Of a DNA stretch of 64,000 bases, positions 9,035-16,764 are shown one piece after another. Position numbers and translations under genes: made by a program. Where the stretch lies: contig CAKXHL010000003.1 of NCBI GenBank assembly GCA_934875375.1, positions 86,734 through 150,733 on the forward strand, written 5' to 3'. Numbering within the stretch: position 1 is the stretch's first letter; every line of letters starts with the position of its first letter. The notes under the pieces were generated by a model. That model saw only the letters and a program-made list of their open reading frames with translations, had not been told where the DNA came from and did not search any database. This DNA is from an uncultured bacterium (GTDB lineage Bacteria; Bacillota; Clostridia; Oscillospirales; Ruminococcaceae).

Positions 9035-9145
9035 AACAGCGCCTTCAATATAACAAAAATTTATAATATTAAATAAAATTATAATTTGATATTATCATTT
9101 TCTGCTATTATAATCAAGTCCTACGTTTTGCGGAGGTGCTTTATC

Positions 9146-10240
9146 ATGTTCTCTTTTCTGAAATTCAGTACGAATCTGGCCCATTCCCCCAAGATTATTC
9201 TCATGCTCGCAGTCATGCTGTTCGCCGGATTTTTTATGACTCGTCTGACCAAACTTCTCCATCTGCCTCATGTCACTGGATATATTCTGGCCGGCGTTGC
9301 CATCGGCCCGCATATCCTAGGCCTGGTCGATACCGACGCCATCGCCCGCATGGATTTTGTAAATGACATTGCGCTGGCCTTTATTGCTTTTGGTGTCGGC
9401 CAGTATTTTAAGACTGTTACCCTGCGGCAAAGCGGACACAAGACCGTTGCCATCACTCTTTGGGAATCTCTGTCGGCTGCAGTTCTGGTCACTGCGTCCA
9501 TGTACTTTCTGTTTCACTTTTCCCTGCCCTTTTCTCTTCTTCTAGGCGCCATCGGGTGTGCCACTGCACCTGCCTCCACCATTATGACCATTCAGCAGTA
9601 CGACGCGAAAGGCCCTTTTGTAGACCTGATCTTACAAATCGTCGCATTGGACGATGCTGTTGCCCTGATTGCCTTCAGCATCTGCGCCGCCTATGTGCAG
9701 GCTTCCAACGCCGGGGGAGTCAGCGCCGGACTGATCTTAAAACCAGTTCTTTTTAATCTTTTGGCTCTGCTGTTAGGCTTTTTGTTCGGCTTTGTTCTGC
9801 ACCGTGCAGTAGATACCGACCGTTCCGTTCAGCACCGTTTGGCGCTGACCATTGCAATCATCCTGATGTTGACCGGCATATGCGCAGCTATGGATATCTC
9901 GCCACTGCTTTCCTGTATGATATTGGGAGCCTGTTATATCAATATCGGCGGCAGTCAAAGCCTATTCGACCAGGCCAACCGTTTTATCTCTCCGATATTG
10001 CTGATCTTTTTTGTCCTGGCCGGAGCCCGTCTGAATCTCCCCTCACTGCTAACAGCCGGTGCGGTCGGCATCGCCTATTTCTTGATCCGAATCGGAGGAA
10101 AATATCTTGGGGCTTATGCGGGTTGCCTCATTACCAAAACAGAGAGAAAAGCCCGGAATTTTCTTGGCCTGGCCCTGATCCCCCAAGCCGGTAATGGTCA
10201 ATCATGCTTACCGATAAAATTTTTCCATCTTTTTGGTTGA
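9146..10240 (+). CDS. Cation/proton antiporter (CPA2/KefB-like), C-terminus lost
   Basis: This 364-residue integral membrane protein matches the sodium/proton exchanger fold of the CPA2 family. Landmarks are LLHLPHVTGYILAGVAIGPH near residue 40 and the paired acidic site in QIVALDDAVALIAF near residue 170. It should exchange Na+ or K+ for protons across the membrane. I chose ATG 9146 because GGAGG lies 9 bases upstream; an upstream in-frame start at 9086 lacks a site. The protein runs normally to GLALIPQAG (10170-10192) and then ends in 17 unrelated residues. That is the point where the family would continue through its last helices. The 3' end appears removed by a deletion that fused it tail-to-tail with the next gene, so activity is doubtful. 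Confidence 0.78.
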   Translation: MFSFLKFSTNLAHSPKIILMLAVMLFAGFFMTRLTKLLHLPHVTGYILAGVAIGPHILGLVDTDAIARMDFVNDIALAFIAFGVGQYFKTVTLRQSGHKTVAITLWESLSAAVLVTASMYFLFHFSLPFSLLLGAIGCATAPASTIMTIQQYDAKGPFVDLILQIVALDDAVALIAFSICAAYVQASNAGGVSAGLILKPVLFNLLALLLGFLFGFVLHRAVDTDRSVQHRLALTIAIILMLTGICAAMDISPLLSCMILGACYINIGGSQSLFDQANRFISPILLIFFVLAGARLNLPSLLTAGAVGIAYFLIRIGGKYLGAYAGCLITKTERKARNFLGLALIPQAGNGQSCLPIKFFHLFG

Positions 10241-10568
10241 CCAGCACCAACGCCGTGTCCCCTTCCTGAAACACCTTATCCTGCTCCAACGAGCCGTTGA
10301 GCATGTTGACCCCGCTGGTCACCTGCCCTTTGAAAGACCCGTCTAATAAACGAATGGTGCAGATCTGCTCTCCAGAACGAACCAGCCCGGTGTCAATAAT
10401 GGCCTGATTGTCGCAGGCAATCACCCTGGCAGTGCAGTGGTCGGCCTCCGCAAAAATCACCGCGTCCTCATATCTGGTGGGCAGAAAAGCCAGCAGCACA
10501 ACGCAGAGCACGCAGATCACCACCGGAAGATAATATAACTTTTTCTCTTTGGATATGGATGCAAACAT
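10190..10568 (-). pseudogene. YibE/F-family membrane protein, N-terminal remnant
   Basis: From ATG 10566-10568 (GGAGG 6 bases upstream) about 125 residues resemble the N-terminus of YibE/F-like proteins. They comprise one membrane helix (LYYLPVVICVLCVVLLAFLP), a beta-rich extracytoplasmic part with NMLNGSLEQDKVFQEGDTA, and the conserved end SMIDHYR. The multi-helix C-terminal domain that should follow is absent. From about 10190 the frame runs antisense through the antiporter gene to 10131. The gene is therefore truncated at the same point as the antiporter on the other strand. It lies 69 bases downstream of the damaged alkaline phosphatase gene. Confidence 0.65.
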
Positions 10569-10637
10569 GGTTCCCTCCAAACGCCGAAAGGCTACGGCGA
10601 AGCGGCGCTCCTCCGCAGCCTTTGGCCGCTTTTTTTA

Positions 10638-11548
10638 TTATTGAGAAATCTGAAGCAGTCCGGCCAGCTTGTGATAAATCTGTGTATTGTCGTAATATCC
10701 TTCAAACATGCCGCTACCCTCTCCCTGGGCAAAAACCGCCACCGGCAAACCGGTATGAGCGTAGGAGGAAAAGTGAATGCCGGATTTATTGTTGAGCAGA
10801 TGAGTGATGGTCACAGAAATGGGTTCATAGGAACCATAGAGGACATATTCTTCCTGTGTCGGCTCCGTATCGCTGGGACTCATGGTTTTCTGGTAAGCTG
10901 CTTCCAGCAGGCCGTATTCATAATCAGTCAGTACCAGCTTGGAATCCTCCGTCGCCTCCGGGTCATTGGGAGCCATCAGACCAAAAAGCGCCTTGACATG
11001 CTGCATCACGGTCTCGAAAGAGGTATTCTCTTCCACGTATTTGGTCACATAATCACTGTCATATTTGGCGTAAGAAATCTTCTGGTTTTCCAGGTTGTCC
11101 AGATACGTGTCGTAATCGGTACCGGCGTATCCAATGGTCAGGCCGCCGGTCTCGTGGTCTCCGGTTACAAGAATCAGCGTTTCATCGGGGTGCTGTTCGT
11201 AAAATTTCAACGTCTCATCCACTGCGTCAGCCAAAGCCACTGTGTCGGCAATGGTGGATCCGGCTACCGGGAACTGCATAAAGTTCAGCGCCTGAGAACC
11301 GTTCAGAATCCCCTCTCCGTCCTCGGCTAGCGCGCCCAGATAGTCTGCTGCAGCCTGAAACTGAGGGTAGTTCATACCGTCTCCGATGAACAGAAATACA
11401 TATTTGAGCTGTTTTTCCACGGCAGGTTTCTGCTGCGTCTGAGAAACCGCATCTGTTGCAGCGGATGACACAACGGGCGTTTGCTGGCAGCCTGCGAACA
11501 ATCCGTAGCACAGCATCAATGCCAGCACAAGTGCACACATTTTTTCAT
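10638..11548 (-). pseudogene. Alkaline phosphatase with internal deletion and shifted start
   Basis: The gene encodes a lipoprotein-like signal (ALVLALMLCYGLFAGC) and recognisable alkaline phosphatase segments: FLFIGDGMNYPQ (metal-binding Asp), then after LNFMQFPVAGST directly IADTVALADAVDETLKFYEQ, TLILVTGDHETGG and SSYAHTG. In full-length enzymes roughly 200 residues separate the first and second parts. They include the nucleophilic Ser (the DSA motif) and an EGG-ID metal site, and both are missing here, with the frame preserved (junction near 11250-11258). The best start, ATG 11546-11548 with GGAGG upstream, is also out of frame by one base at a run of six A (11540-11545). Catalysis is not expected. 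Confidence 0.75.
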
Positions 11549-11767
11549 CTTCGTTCCTCCAAAATTTACTTTTCGTGTTTCCACGGCTTTCATTTTACCC
11601 GGCACATGTAAACTGCTCCATCACTTTCCTGTAAAACTCCCGTCAAAAGCTCGTCACAAAAGAAGTTTTTTAGTAGAAAAAAGAGGAAAAAGGCCCCCTT
11701 TTGCGCAGAAAAATCTTATTTTTTCTCGGTTTTTGTTCCCATTTTCCACCCTCTCCCCTGCGCAGCA

Positions 11768-11796
11768 TTGGTTTTTTTCTCCTTGTACGTTATAAT
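11768..11796 (+). promoter_or_regulatory. Promoter of PHP-UvrD helicase gene
   Basis: TTGGTT (11768-11773), a 17-base spacer and TATAAT (11791-11796) precede the ribosome-binding site by about 18 bases. Confidence 0.7.
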
Positions 11797-11828
11797 AAAA
11801 GTAAATTTACACCAGGGAGGACAATGTT

Positions 11829-14800
11829 TTGTATATTGCGGATCTGCATATCCATTCCAAATACTCCCGGGCCACCAGCCGAGATTGCGACACCGCCCAT
11901 CTGGATTTTTGGGCACGGCGAAAAGGCATTCAGCTTTTGGGTACTGGGGACTTTACCCATTCCGCTTGGCGAGCCGAACTGGCAGAAAAGCTGATTCCTG
12001 CCGAAGACGGGCTGTATCGCCTGCGGGACGATGCACGTCTGCCGGATTCTTTCTGCCAGACAGCAGCCGCACCGCGGTTTGTTCTGTCCGGGGAAATCAG
12101 TTCCATCTACAAAAAAGGCGGCCGAACCCGCAAGGTTCACAATGTAATTCTGCTGCCCTCTCTGGAGGATGCCCAAGCCCTCGCCCACCGGCTGGAAGCC
12201 ATCGGCAATATCCATTCGGATGGGCGTCCCATCCTTGGGCTGGACAGCCGGGATTTGCTGGAAATTACGCTGGATGCCTGCCCTCAGGCGGTATTTATCC
12301 CCGCCCATATCTGGACGCCGCATTTCTCTATGTTCGGGGCTTTTTCCGGCTTTGACACGGTGGAAGAATGTTTTGGCGACCTGTCCGGATACATCCACGC
12401 GGTGGAAACCGGCCTTTCCTCCGACCCTCCTATGAACTGGCGGGTGTCGGCTCTGGACCGCTTCACCCTGGTTTCCAACTCCGATGCGCATTCCCCCGCC
12501 AAGCTAGGGCGGGAAGCCAATCTGTTGGACACGGACCTCTCCTACCCAGCGCTGGCCAAAGCCCTTCAAACCGGCAAAGGCTTTGCCGGAACGGTAGAAT
12601 TTTTTCCGGAGGAGGGGAAGTACCATTTAGATGGGCATCGTTCCTGCGGATGCCGCCTGACGCCGGCACAGACCGCCGCCTACGGCGGCCGCTGCCCAGT
12701 CTGCGGCAAAAAAATCACCATCGGCGTACAGCATCGGGTAGAAGAACTGGCCGACCGGCCGGGGGGCTCTCAGCCCCAGGGGGCTAAACCGTTTGAAAGT
12801 CTCGCCCCATTACCGGAAGTCATCGCCGCTTCCACCGGGCAGCCTGCCGCCGGAAAAAAAGTCGGTCAGCAGTATGAGTCCCTGCTGGCCGATCTAGGAC
12901 CGGAATTTTACATTCTGCGCCAGGCACCACTGGAAGAAATACACCGGGCGGCAGGCCCCTGCGTAGCAGAAGGCATCCGCCGTCTCCGGAACGGACAGGT
13001 TCGGCGAATTCCCGGTTACGACGGAGAATACGGACAAATCCTGCTGCTAAGCCCTTCGGAAATTCAAGCGCTGGAGGGACAGACCTCTTTGTTCGGGGTT
13101 TCCGGTCCGACTGCTCCGGCGGACCCTTTCCCGCCGAAACCGCAGAAAATGCCGACCGCTGCGGCGCGAAAAGAAGAGGCTCGCCCTCAAAAAGAAAAGC
13201 TGAACCCGCAGCAGCAAGCAGCCGTATGCGCAGAGGAACCCATTGTGGCGGTAATCGCCGGACCGGGTACCGGAAAAACCAAAACGCTGGTTTCCCGCAT
13301 TGCCTATCTGGTGGAAGAGCGGGGCATAAAGCCCTCCCAAATCACTGCTGTAACTTTTACCAACCAAGCTGCCGCCGAAATGCGCGGGCGGTTGGAGCAG
13401 CGGCTGGGAGGAAAACGGGCGGTACGCGGCATGACCATTGGTACCTTTCACTCCATCTGCCTGGCATTGCTGGGACAGGTCTCTCTTATCGGCGGGCCGG
13501 ACGCGGTGCAGTTGGCTTCTCAAATCATACAAAGCCGGGGGTTGTCCCTGTCTCCCCTCCGTTTTTTGCAGGAGATTTCTCGGATCAAAAACGGTGGAGA
13601 GCCGGATACCTCTCTGCTGGAAGAAGGCGCGTTTTCAGACTATGAAGTGCTCTTAGAACAAAAAGGAGCTCTGGACTTCGACGACCTGCTTTTGTGCGCA
13701 CTGGAAAGCGAGGTCGGCTACGGACGGCATTTTTCTCATCTGCTGGTGGACGAATTTCAGGATATCAACGACCTGCAGTACCGTCTGATCCGCCATTGGA
13801 ACCGTGGCGGGCAGGGGCTATTTGTCATCGGGGATCCGGATCAGGCAATCTACGGCTTTCGAGGTGCCGGCTCCGACTGTTTTGCCCGACTGAAAAAAGA
13901 TTTGCCTGACCTTCGGGAAATCCGGCTGGTACAAAATTACCGCAGTACTCCTCAGATTTTGTCCACGGCACTATGCGCCATCGCGCCTAACCCGGGGCCT
14001 GTCCGTACCCTGCTGCCCAACCGCCCTGCCGGGAAACCGGTTCGCTTGATGGAAGCAGCGGGAGATTTTGCCGAGGGCATTGCCATTGCACGGGAAATCG
14101 CCCAGATGACCGGCGGCCTTGGCATGCTGGAGGTACATCGCAACGACCGGCAGGATACGGTGCGTTCCTTTTCGGAGATTGCCGTTCTCTGCCGCACCCA
14201 CCGACAGGCACAGCTGGTGGAAAAATGTCTGCGGCACGATAGCATCCCCTGCGTGGTCGCCGGGCGGGAGGATTATCTTGCCGACGATGAAGTACGCGGA
14301 ACGCTGGGCTTTTTCGGATGGCTGCTGCATGAGCAGGACACATTGGCTTTAGAAAATGCGCTTCGTTTGATCTGGCACTGCCCCGCCGATGTCGTACAGC
14401 AGGCGATTCAAGCGGTTCGCCGGGCAAAAATAAGAGACATCGACATGCTGCGGGCCGATACGTCAGCCTATCCGCACCTTATTCCCTGCTGGGACACAGC
14501 GCAAGACTTTCTGCCTCTGGTGTCAAAGGAAAAACCTCGCCGCCTGTTGGAACGCTGGCAGGGAGAAAGTCCCATTTCATCCTCCATGGAAAAGTTGCAA
14601 AACGCCGCGGTATTTTGGGATGACATGGCTTCTTTCCATCAAGCTCTGCTGCTGGGACGGGAGGGAGATCTTCGCCGGGCGGCGGGAAAGACGTACGCTT
14701 CCGGCGCTGTGCGTGTGATGACACTGCACGCCGCCAAAGGACTGGAGTTTCCCGTTGTCTTTTTGTGCGGTGTCAAGGAAGGGAGCATTCCGTTGGAATC

Positions 14801-14993
14801 TTCCAAGGGAAAATCTGATTTGCAAGAGGAGCGCCGGCTGTTTTTCGTCGGGATTACCCGCGCCCGGGAAGAATTGATTCTGACTGTTCCCGGCAAGCCT
14901 TCTGTCTTTTTGTCTGATTTGCCTGCCGCCGAAATCTTGCGGGAAAAAGCCGCTGCTCGTCCGGTGCAGGCGGAACAGCTCAGCCTGTTTTGA
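11829..14993 (+). CDS. PHP domain - UvrD-type superfamily 1 helicase fusion
   Basis: This 1054-residue fusion starts with a PHP phosphoesterase domain (residues about 1-270). Metal-ligand motifs are DLHIHSKYSRA, PAHIWTPHFSMFG and NSDAHSP. A four-cysteine zinc ribbon follows (about 272-292, CGC and CPVC). The C-terminal UvrD/PcrA helicase has Walker A AGPGTGKTKT (about 478), VDEFQDIN (about 640), GDPDQAIYGFRG, LVQNYRST, TLHAAKGLEFPVVF and FFVGITRARE. It should act in the cytoplasm on DNA, unwinding with a linked hydrolase; the combination is known in bacteria but its role is unclear. I chose TTG 11829 because AGGGAGG lies 8 bases upstream and the PHP motif begins at once. An out-of-frame ATG at 11824 sits between them. 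A promoter and a terminator bracket it as a single-gene unit. Confidence 0.92.
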   Translation: MYIADLHIHSKYSRATSRDCDTAHLDFWARRKGIQLLGTGDFTHSAWRAELAEKLIPAEDGLYRLRDDARLPDSFCQTAAAPRFVLSGEISSIYKKGGRTRKVHNVILLPSLEDAQALAHRLEAIGNIHSDGRPILGLDSRDLLEITLDACPQAVFIPAHIWTPHFSMFGAFSGFDTVEECFGDLSGYIHAVETGLSSDPPMNWRVSALDRFTLVSNSDAHSPAKLGREANLLDTDLSYPALAKALQTGKGFAGTVEFFPEEGKYHLDGHRSCGCRLTPAQTAAYGGRCPVCGKKITIGVQHRVEELADRPGGSQPQGAKPFESLAPLPEVIAASTGQPAAGKKVGQQYESLLADLGPEFYILRQAPLEEIHRAAGPCVAEGIRRLRNGQVRRIPGYDGEYGQILLLSPSEIQALEGQTSLFGVSGPTAPADPFPPKPQKMPTAAARKEEARPQKEKLNPQQQAAVCAEEPIVAVIAGPGTGKTKTLVSRIAYLVEERGIKPSQITAVTFTNQAAAEMRGRLEQRLGGKRAVRGMTIGTFHSICLALLGQVSLIGGPDAVQLASQIIQSRGLSLSPLRFLQEISRIKNGGEPDTSLLEEGAFSDYEVLLEQKGALDFDDLLLCALESEVGYGRHFSHLLVDEFQDINDLQYRLIRHWNRGGQGLFVIGDPDQAIYGFRGAGSDCFARLKKDLPDLREIRLVQNYRSTPQILSTALCAIAPNPGPVRTLLPNRPAGKPVRLMEAAGDFAEGIAIAREIAQMTGGLGMLEVHRNDRQDTVRSFSEIAVLCRTHRQAQLVEKCLRHDSIPCVVAGREDYLADDEVRGTLGFFGWLLHEQDTLALENALRLIWHCPADVVQQAIQAVRRAKIRDIDMLRADTSAYPHLIPCWDTAQDFLPLVSKEKPRRLLERWQGESPISSSMEKLQNAAVFWDDMASFHQALLLGREGDLRRAAGKTYASGAVRVMTLHAAKGLEFPVVFLCGVKEGSIPLESSKGKSDLQEERRLFFVGITRAREELILTVPGKPSVFLSDLPAAEILREKAAARPVQAEQLSLF

Positions 14994-15083
14994 AGGTTCA
15001 TGCGGCGATCCAGATATTAAAACCGCCGTCCTACCAAACACCAAAAGAGCACAAAAGCAAGGATTTTTAAGAGAAAACATGAT

Positions 15084-15113
15084 AAAAGCCCCGTCAAAAC
15101 GACTGGGCTTTTA
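15084..15113 (+). terminator. Terminator after PHP-UvrD gene
   Basis: AAAAGCCC and GGGCTTTT arms (15084-15091 and 15105-15112) form a hairpin ending in T residues, 90 bases after the stop codon. Confidence 0.65.
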
Positions 15114-15252
15114 AGGATTCCTGAACACTTTAAAACCTGTTATCCAGCGGTCAGCCGAATGCCTTGGCCGCTTTTCCCATCGGGGGTAACAGAAGGTTTT
15201 CAGCGTGCAAGCGGAAAAACCAATGTCAAAAAAGGACAAAACTCTCTATAAA

Positions 15253-15302
15253 AAATCGCGGTATATAGGTCTCTGCTTGCAGAAACTTACATGCCGCGAT
15301 TT
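15253..15302 (-). terminator. Terminator of tRNA-Arg
   Basis: The 9-base arms AAATCGCGG (15253-15261) and CCGCGATTT (15294-15302) enclose a 32-base loop. On the minus strand the stem is followed by a T-run directly after the CCA end of the tRNA. Confidence 0.75.
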
Positions 15303-15377
15303 TGGTACGCCTGATAGGAATCGAACCTACGCACCCGGCTCCGGAGGCCGGTGCTCTATCCACTGAGCTACAGGCGC
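15303..15377 (-). tRNA. tRNA-Arg (anticodon CCG), CCA encoded
   Basis: The minus strand folds as a cloverleaf. The acceptor arms are GCGCCTG and CAGGCGT, the D arm is GTAGCTCAGTGGATAGAGC, and the anticodon loop CTCCGGA sits between CCGGC and GCCGG. The T arm contains GGTTCGATTCC, then discriminator A and a genomic CCA. It reads the CGG arginine codon. Confidence 0.96.
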
Positions 15378-15396
15378 ATATGAAATGGTACAGTTT

Positions 15397-15424
15397 AGTA
15401 TATCACATTTTTTCCAAAAAGCAA
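15397..15424 (-). promoter_or_regulatory. Promoter of tRNA-Arg
   Basis: On the minus strand, TTGCTT (15419-15424), a 16-base spacer and TATACT (15397-15402) lie 20 bases before the tRNA 5' end. Confidence 0.6.
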
Positions 15425-15468
15425 AGCACTTTTTTGAAAAAGTAAAAAAACTTTTTTCAAAAAAATCA

Positions 15469-15497
15469 TTGACATTCCCTGTAATGGATGATATAAT
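15469..15497 (+). promoter_or_regulatory. Consensus promoter of tRNA-Leu
   Basis: TTGACA (15469-15474), a 17-base spacer and TATAAT (15492-15497) form a perfect housekeeping promoter 40 bases before the tRNA 5' end. Confidence 0.9.
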
Positions 15498-15537
15498 CGC
15501 ATACGTTGACACAAACCGCCATTTAAAAATGTGATAT

Positions 15538-15624
15538 GCGGGTATGGCGGAATTGGCAGACGCGTTAGATTCAGGTTCTAATGGTCGCAAGGCTGTGCAG
15601 GTTCAAGTCCTGTTACCCGCACCA
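15538..15624 (+). tRNA. tRNA-Leu (anticodon CAG), CCA encoded
   Basis: This 87-base class II tRNA has acceptor arms GCGGGTA and TACCCGC and an anticodon loop TTCAGGT between TTAGA and TCTAA. The variable arm is long, the T arm contains GGTTCAAGTCC, and a genomic ACCA ends it. It reads the CTG leucine codon. A perfect promoter lies upstream and a strong terminator follows 4 bases downstream. Confidence 0.96.
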
Positions 15625-15627
15625 TAT

Positions 15628-15672
15628 CGAGTGTTCATAACGGATTTGATGTTATGAACACTCGATTTTTTA
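15628..15672 (+). terminator. Terminator of tRNA-Leu
   Basis: Perfect 14-base arms CGAGTGTTCATAAC (15628-15641) and GTTATGAACACTCG (15651-15664) are followed by ATTTTTTAT. Confidence 0.9.
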
Positions 15673-15713
15673 TGCTTCTTTTGGAGAGCAGGCATTTCGC
15701 CTGCTCTCCTTCG

Positions 15714-15978
15714 TTATGCGGGGATATATTCCACGGCCACGCCCTGCCTTGTTTCGGAGATATAATGGCTTGTCAGAGGCGCTGCCGGGATGTCGATGTA
15801 CCCCACAAAGCGGTAGTGAATTGCGATTCGCTGTGTTCTACTTTTTCCGACGCCCTGCGTTTCGTACACTTCGATATGGTCAATAAGCTCCCGCAACAGC
15901 GGTGCGGTCAGCTCGTCCATCTGCATAAACTTTCGGATGGCAGCGATAAACTTGTCCTTAACACAGCACGGTAATCAA
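15714..15978 (-). pseudogene. C-terminal remnant of a large serine recombinase (DUF4368 part)
   Basis: The minus strand encodes about 85 residues matching the extreme C-terminus of Tn4451/Tn916-type large serine recombinases. Typical text is LTAPLLRELIDHIEVYET, then RTQRIAIHYRFVGYIDIP and the end TRQGVAVEYIPA. Upstream, in-frame stops appear near 15979, so the catalytic and zinc domains are missing. A perfect 11-base hairpin (15683-15709) lies just beyond the stop codon. The fragment sits directly after the tRNA-Leu terminator and is best read as the scar of a lost mobile element. It cannot function as a recombinase. Confidence 0.75.
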
Positions 15979-16323
15979 GTCATTGTTTCGGATATTTGAT
16001 TGACGATTTGTGACGGCTTCACTCCGTCTTTTATGTTTTTCATTTTTTGTTATGGTTTCTATTTTTAACGCCCAAATAAAGCAATTGGAAATCGTATCAC
16101 CTATGATCAGCTGTTTTCAAATCGATCGTCTGATTGGATGCCCGATTTTTATAAAATGGCTTTACCCCTTGATATGTAAATGATGAGATAGAAAAAATCA
16201 AACGTTTTTTGCATCATATCCGTCTCTGATACCCCCGCTGGCAATCGGCTCTTGTTCTTTTAAGCCATCCTTGCTATAATGGAAATGATATTCTTAATTC
16301 TTTCAGCCAAAGGAGTGTTTGGA
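15979..16323. other. Intergenic region before PH-domain gene
   Basis: There is no coding signal. A short hairpin GACGG/CCGTC followed by TTTT near 16011-16032 may be a terminator, and the promoter of the next gene is at 16252-16280. The rest may be debris of the lost element. Confidence 0.5.
16252..16280 (+). promoter_or_regulatory. Promoter of PH-domain / MATE unit
   Basis: TTGTTC (16252-16257), a 17-base spacer and TATAAT (16275-16280) lie 44 bases before the start codon. Confidence 0.7.
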
Positions 16324-16728
16324 ATGGAACCGATGAAAAATCAGCTTTGGACCGATAAACCCCACAATTTTCTGGGACTTGCCATCAACTTTACAAGGTA
16401 CATCATCACATCGGAGAAATTTATTACCCGCAAAGGCTTTTTGAATATTCACGAAGACGAGATTATGCTCTATCGAATCACTGACAAAAAGCTTGCTCTG
16501 CCCATTACGCAACGGATTTTTGGATGCGGCACCATTACGCTGCACGCCAAGGACAGTGACACTCCTACCAAGGAACTCAAGGCTATCCGGAATCCACGCG
16601 CCGTGCTGGAGCTTTTGGACAACACCATTGAACAAGCCCGTCAAGCCAATTATGTGCAGGGGCGCGACATGGTCGGCGCCCTTAACCGGGATCCCTGCGG
16701 TGATGAGAATGAATGCGATTTTGAATAA
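16324..16728 (+). CDS. Bacterial PH-domain protein
   Basis: This is a 134-residue soluble protein. Its core (about residues 20-100) resembles a bacterial pleckstrin-homology domain: a strand pattern around YIITSEKFITRKGFLNIHEDEIMLYRITD and RIFGCGTITLHA. Such domains occur in small membrane-associated or envelope-stress proteins, but no ligand is known. I chose ATG 16324 because AAAGGAG lies 8 bases upstream and the domain begins soon after; a start at 16279 would overlap the -10 box. It is followed 36 bases later by the MATE exporter gene, probably in one operon. No transmembrane helix is visible. Confidence 0.7.
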   Translation: MEPMKNQLWTDKPHNFLGLAINFTRYIITSEKFITRKGFLNIHEDEIMLYRITDKKLALPITQRIFGCGTITLHAKDSDTPTKELKAIRNPRAVLELLDNTIEQARQANYVQGRDMVGALNRDPCGDENECDFE

Positions 16729-16764
16729 TTCAATTACTCTACCCTGTGAAAGGAAGGGATCTGA

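Larger units (their letters stand above)
14994..15302. other. Intergenic region between helicase gene and tRNA-Arg
   Basis: The gap holds the helicase terminator (15084-15113) and the tRNA-Arg terminator (15253-15302). I see no gene between them. Confidence 0.6.

Noticed and set aside
10600..10638. Terminator-like GC-rich hairpin between the alkaline phosphatase and yibE remnants
   Set aside because: AGCGGC / GCCGCT followed by T residues points in the plus direction, opposite to both flanking genes, so its role is unclear and it was not listed as their terminator.
15415..15465. A/T-rich inverted repeat between the two tRNA genes as a terminator or CRISPR-like repeat
   Set aside because: It is a low-complexity run of A and T with weak pairing, lying between two divergent promoters; no repeat array is present.
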